From Rhynochetos jubatus (taxonomy: Eukaryota; Chordata; Aves; Eurypygiformes; Rhynochetidae), in contig CM050665.1 in the NCBI GenBank assembly GCA_027574665.1, positions 310,001-374,000 of the forward strand: a DNA stretch of 64,000 nt. The letters are read 5' to 3'. Shown here in pieces: positions 60,245-64,000 of this stretch. The translations under genes were made by a program, and so were the position numbers. Under the pieces are notes generated by a model. That model ran no database searches and was not told the DNA's origin. It saw nothing but the letters and a program-made list of their open reading frames with translations. Each line of letters begins with the position of its first letter. The stretch's first letter is position 1.

Positions 60245-63200
60245 GGAGCCATGTCGGTGCAGTGTCGTGCTCCTCTTGGCAGGCCTTTGCAATCCCAATT
60301 ATCCCTGGAGCTGTGGGCTTTCTGGTTCTCCGGACCCTAACCCTAACCCTAACCCTAGAAGTTGCCGACCGTGGTTTCCGGCCACGACCCCCCCGGGTTC
60401 TGGCTAGGAAAGCAGGGGAAGGAGCCATGTCTGTGAAGTGTCGTGCTCCTCTTGGCAGGCCTTTGCAATCCCAATTATCCCTGGAGCTGTGGGCTTTCTG
60501 GTTCTCCGGACCCTAACCCTAACCCTAACCCTAGAAGTTGCTGACCGCGGTTTCCGGCCATGGCCCCCCCTGGGTTCTGGCTAGGAAAGCAGGGGAAGGA
60601 GCCATGTCTGTGCAGTGTCGTGCTCCTCTTGGCAGGCCTTTGCAATCCCAATTATCCCTGGAGCTGTGGGCTTTCTGGTTCTCCGGACCCTAACCCTAAC
60701 CCTAACCCTAGAAGTTGCCGACCGCGGTTTTCGGCCACGGCCCCCCCGGGTTCTGGCTAGGAAAGCTGGGGAAGGAGCCATGTCGGTGCAGTGTCGTGCT
60801 CCTCTTGGCAGGCCTTTGCAATCCCAATTATCCCTGGAGCTGTGGGCTTTCTGGTTCTCCGGACCCTAACCCTAACCCTAACCCTAGAAGTTGCCGACCG
60901 CGGTTTCCGGCCACGGCCCCCCCCGGGTTCTGGCTAGGAAAGCAGGGGAAGGAGCCATGTCTGTGCAGTGTCGTGCTCCTCTTGGCAGGCCTTTGCAATC
61001 CCAATTATCCCTGGAGCTGTGGGCTTTCTGGTTCTCCGGACCCTAACCCTAACCCTAACCCTAGAAGTTGCCGACCGTGGTTTCCGGCCACGGCCCCCCC
61101 CGGGTTCTGGCTAGGAAAGCAGGGGAAGGAGCCATGTCTGTGAAGTGTCGTGCTCCTCTTGGCAGGCCTTTGCAATCCCAATTATCCCTGGAGCTGTGGG
61201 CTTTCTGGTTCTCCGGACCCTAACCCTAACCCTAACCCTAGAAGTTGCTGACAGCGGTTTCCGGCCACGGCCCCCCCTGGGTTCTGGCTAGGAAAGCTGG
61301 GGAAGGAGCCATGTCTGTGCAGTGTCGTGCTCCTCTTGGCAGGCCTTTGCAATCCCAATTATCCCTGGAGCCGTGGGCTTTCTGGTTCTCCGGACCCTAA
61401 CCCTAACCCTAACCCTAGAAGTTGCCGACCGCGGTTTTCGGCCACGGCCCCCCCGGGTTCTGGCTAGGAAAGCTGGGGAAGGAGCCATGTCGGTACAGTG
61501 TCGTGCTCCTCTTGGCAGGCCTTTGCAATCCCAATTATCCCTGGAGCTGTGGGCTTTCTGGTTCTCCGGACCCTAACCCTAACCCTAACCCTAGAAGTTG
61601 CCGACCGCGGTTTCCGGCCACGGCCCCCCCTGGGTTCTGGCTAGGAAAGCAGGGGAAGGAGCCATGTCTGTGCAGTGTCGTGCTCCTCTTGGCAGGCCTT
61701 TGCAATCCCAATTATCCCTGGAGCTGTGGGCTTTCTGGTTCTCCGGACCCTAACCCTAACCCTAACCCTAGAAGTTGCCGACCGCGGTTTCCGGCCACGG
61801 CCCCCCCGGGGTTCTGGCTAGGAAAGCTGGGGAAGGAGCCATGTCTGTGCAGTGTCGTGCTCCTCTTGGCAGGCCTTTGCAATCCCAATTATCCCTGGAG
61901 CTGTGGGCTTTCTGGTTCTCCGGACCCTAACCCTAACCCTAACCCTAGAAGTTGCCGACCGCGGTTTCCGGCCACGGCCCCCCCTGGGTTCTGGCTAGGA
62001 GAGCAGGGGAAGGAGCCATGTCGGTGCAGTGTCGTGCTCCTCTTGGCAGGCCTTTGCAATCCCAATTATCCCTGGAGCTGTGGGCTTTCTGGTTCTCCGG
62101 ACCCTAACCCTAACCCTAACCCTAGAAGTTGCCGACCGTGGTTTCCGGCCACGACCCCCCCGGGTTCTGGCTAGGAAAGCAGGGGAAGGAGCCATGTCTG
62201 TGAAGTGTCGTGCTCCTCTTGGCAGGCCTTTGCAATCCCAATTATCCCTGGAGCTGTGGGCTTTCTGGTTCTCCGGACCCTAACCCTAACCCTAACCCTA
62301 GAAGTTGCTGACCGCGGTTTCCGGCCATGGCCCCCCCTGGGTTCTGGCTAGGAAAGCTGGGGAAGGAGCCATGTCTGTGCAGTGTCGTGCTCCTCTTGGC
62401 AGGCCTTTGCAATCCCAATTATCCCTGGAGCTGTGGGCTTTCTGGTTCTCCGGACCCTAACCCTAACCCTAACCCTAGAAGTTGCCGACCGCGGTTTTCG
62501 GCCACGGCCCCCCCGGGTTCTGGCTAGGAAAGCTGGGGAAGGAGCCATGTCGGTGCAGTGTCGTGCTCCTCTTGGCAGGCCTTTGCAATCCCAATTATCC
62601 CTGGAGCTGTGGGCTTTCTGGTTCTCCGGACCCTAACCCTAACCCTAACCCTAGAAGTTGCCGACCGCGGTTTCCGGCCACGGCCCACCCCGGGGTTCTG
62701 GCTAGGAAAGCAGGGGAAGGAGCCATGTCTGTGCAGTGTCGTGCTCCTCTTGGCAGGCCTTTGCAATCCCAATTATCCCTGGAGCTGTGGGCTTTCTGGT
62801 TCTCCGGACCCTAACCCTAACCCTAACCCTAGAAGTTGCCGACCGTGGTTTCCGGCCACGGCCCCCCCCGGGTTCTGGCTAGGAAAGCAGGGGAAGGAGC
62901 CATGTCTGTGAAGTGTCGTGCTCCTCTTGGCAGGCCTTTGCAATCCCAATTATCCCTGGAGCTGTGGGCTTTCTGGTTCTCCGGACCCTAACCCTAACCC
63001 TAACCCTAGAAGTTGCTGACCGCGGTTTCCGGCCACGGCCCCCCCTGGGTTCTGGCTAGGAAAGCTGGGGAAGGAGCCATGTCTGTGCAGTGTCGTGCTC
63101 CTCTTGGCAGGCCTTTGCAATCCCAATTATCCCTGGAGCCGTGGGCTTTCTGGTTCTCCGGACCCTAACCCTAACCCTAACCCTAGAAGTTGCCGACCGC

Positions 63201-63608
63201 GGTTTTCGGCCACGGCCCCCCCGGGTTCTGGCTAGGAAAGCTGGGGAAGGAGCCATGTCGGTACAGTGTCGTGCTCCTCTTGGCAGGCCTTTGCAATCCC
63301 AATTATCCCTGGAGCTGTGGGCTTTCTGGTTCTCCGGACCCTAACCCTAACCCTAACCCTAGAAGTTGCCGACCGCGGTTTCCGGCCACGGCCCCCCCTG
63401 GGTTCTGGCTAGGAAAGCAGGGGAAGGAGCCATGTCTGTGCAGTGTCGTGCTCCTCTTGGCAGGCCTTTGCAATCCCAATTATCCCTGGAGCTGTGGGCT
63501 ATCTGGTTCTCCGGACCCTAACCCTAACCCTAACCCTAACCCTAGAAGTTGCCGACCGCGGTTTCCGGCCACGGCCCCCCCTGGGTTCTGGCTAGGAAAG
63601 CAGGGGAA
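60245..63608 (+). repeat. HOR unit G, 19 monomers (3364 bp), copy 2
   Basis: This is the tandem copy of the preceding 19-mer. By eye I found no difference between the two, apart from their outer junctions, which suggests a very recent event or recent homogenisation. The match ends near 63609, where this copy has ATGTCTGTG and the first copy's right edge has ATGTCGGTG. Confidence 0.9.
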
Positions 63609-64000
63609 GGAGCCATGTCTGTGCAGTGTCGTGCTCCTCTTGGCAGGCCTTTGCAATCCCAATTATCCCTGGAGCTGTGGGCTTTCTGGTTCTCCGGACC
63701 CTAACCCTAACCCTAACCCTAGAAGTTGCTGACCGTGGATTCCGGCCACGGCCCCCCCTGGGTTCTGGCTAGGAAAGCAGGGGAAGGAGCCATGTCTGTG
63801 AAGTGTCGTGCTCCTCTTGGCAGGCCTTTGCAATCCCAATTATCCCTGGAGCTGTGGGCTTTCTGGTTCTCCGGACCCTAACCCTAACCCTAACCCTAGA
63901 AGTTGCTGACCGCGGTTTCCGGCCACGGCCCCCCCTGGGTTCTGGCTAGGAAAGCTGGGGAAGGAGCCATGTCTGTGCAGTGTCGTGCTCCTCTTGGCAG
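63609..64000 (+). repeat. Last two monomers, array continues off the window
   Basis: The GCTGACCGTGGATTCC monomer followed by GTGAAGTG and GCTGACCGCGG copies the order at about 54220-54610 (offset 9386 bp). The window ends inside a monomer at CTCTTGGCAG, so the array boundary is not reached. Confidence 0.88.

Larger units (their letters stand above)
1621..63545 (-). repeat. Sub-family of monomers with a five-hexamer telomeric block
   Basis: At least 36 monomers have 30-bp telomeric blocks instead of 24. Starts are 1621, 2158, 3931, 6411, 6947, 8721, 9434, 9970, 11215, 11929, 13870, 14584, 15817, 27307, 28021, 29974, 33696, 34233, 35477, 38136, 38673, 39387, 40809, 41169, 41883, 42420, 43488, 44202, 45269, 45806, 46342, 47056, 54130, 54667, 60152 and 63516. 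Those at 6411, 6947, 8721 and 9970 contain one AAACCT hexamer, and the one at 54667 begins with a damaged hexamer (CACTAA). Many sit 537 or 714 bp apart (3 or 4 monomers). About half also carry CTATCTGG in place of CTTTCTGG just upstream, so they form linked lineages rather than independent gains. I saw none between about 15.9 and 27.3 kb or between 47.1 and 54.1 kb. Confidence 0.88.
1..64000 (+). repeat. Composite telomere-containing satellite array, ~177-bp monomer, ~361 copies
   Basis: The same unit repeats from the first to the last base, for example starting at 1, 178, 354, 531, 707 and 884 (spacings 177, 176, 177, 176, 177). All copies I read have the same orientation, with CCCTAA on the + strand. 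Monomers differ by a few substitutions, by the length of one C-run, and by gain or loss of one telomeric hexamer. No unrelated sequence, transposon, inverted segment or gene interrupts the array, so every stretch over 300 bases holds only this satellite. The array continues past both ends of the window. The TTAGGG-type motif, high G+C and CpG-biased variation fit vertebrate constitutive heterochromatin; the chromosomal position (subtelomeric, pericentromeric, interstitial) cannot be told from the window. I do not recognise it as a named satellite family. Confidence 0.98.

Noticed and set aside
1..64000. CRISPR array
   Set aside because: The units are near-identical over their whole length, with no unique spacers between short repeats and no cas-like genes.
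1..64000. True chromosome-end telomere
   Set aside because: Telomeric hexamers never exceed five in a row and always alternate with about 150 bp of other sequence.
1..64000. Alpha-satellite or other centromeric satellite because of the ~170-180-bp period
   Set aside because: The monomer is GC-rich, contains telomeric hexamers, and has no CENP-B box (TTCGNNNNANNCGGG). The TTCG in GTTTTCGGCC variants lacks the required A and CGGG spacing. Only the period is similar.
1..64000. Telomeric-repeat-containing herpesvirus end integrated in the host genome
   Set aside because: There are no viral genes or viral terminal sequences in the window. The hexamers are part of a satellite unit.
1..64000. Ribosomal RNA gene spacer repeats
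   Set aside because: No rRNA-coding sequence, promoter repeat or terminator motif is present anywhere in the 64 kb.

Overview
The whole 64-kb window is one uninterrupted tandem satellite array. I find no gene, RNA gene, transposon insertion, CRISPR array or unique-sequence island. The repeat unit is about 177 bp (usually 176-178, 183 when one extra telomeric hexamer is present), about 60% G+C, and recurs head to tail in one orientation about 361 times (window length divided by period). Both window edges lie inside the array, so neither flank is visible.

Every unit has the same architecture: a 30-bp lead, a short telomeric block (CCCTAA)3CCCTAG, a CpG-dense segment ending in a C-run/G-run, a purine-rich stretch containing GCCATGT, and a pyrimidine-rich stretch ending in TTGGCAG. 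The unit is thus a composite satellite with a vertebrate-type telomeric motif built into each monomer. TTAGGG-type telomeres plus a strong excess of CpG-to-TpG/CpA changes among copies suggest a vertebrate nuclear genome with cytosine methylation, in heterochromatin such as a subtelomere, pericentromere or microchromosome. I cannot name the species. Cat FA-SAT is a known precedent for a GC-rich satellite carrying telomere-like repeats, but its reported unit is much longer.

Above the monomer there are higher-order repeats (HORs) of changing size. About 0.4-5.5 kb has 13- and 10-monomer units; 5.2-9.3 kb has a 2310-bp 13-mer; 10.3-16.4 kb has a 2655-bp 15-mer, then a shortened copy; 16.4-18.1 kb has an 879-bp 5-mer; 18.2-25 kb has 5-, 7- and 13-monomer spacings marked by an unusual variant monomer; 25.6-33 kb has 6-, 15- and 20-monomer spacings; 33-38.6 kb is mosaic; 38.6-43.8 kb has 14/15-mers; 43.8-47.6 kb is mosaic; 47.6-64 kb has 5- to 12-monomer spacings that end in a tandem 19-mer (3364 bp) nested in a 6021-bp duplication. 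The left (0-5.5 kb) and right (47-64 kb) ends carry the same HOR family, while 8-34 kb belongs to different variant families.

Long open frames occur on both strands because 177 is a multiple of three and the telomeric hexamer keeps phase. They are by-products of the repeat and are not annotated as genes. Any function would be structural: telomere-protein binding, G-quadruplex formation, heterochromatin or repeat transcription.
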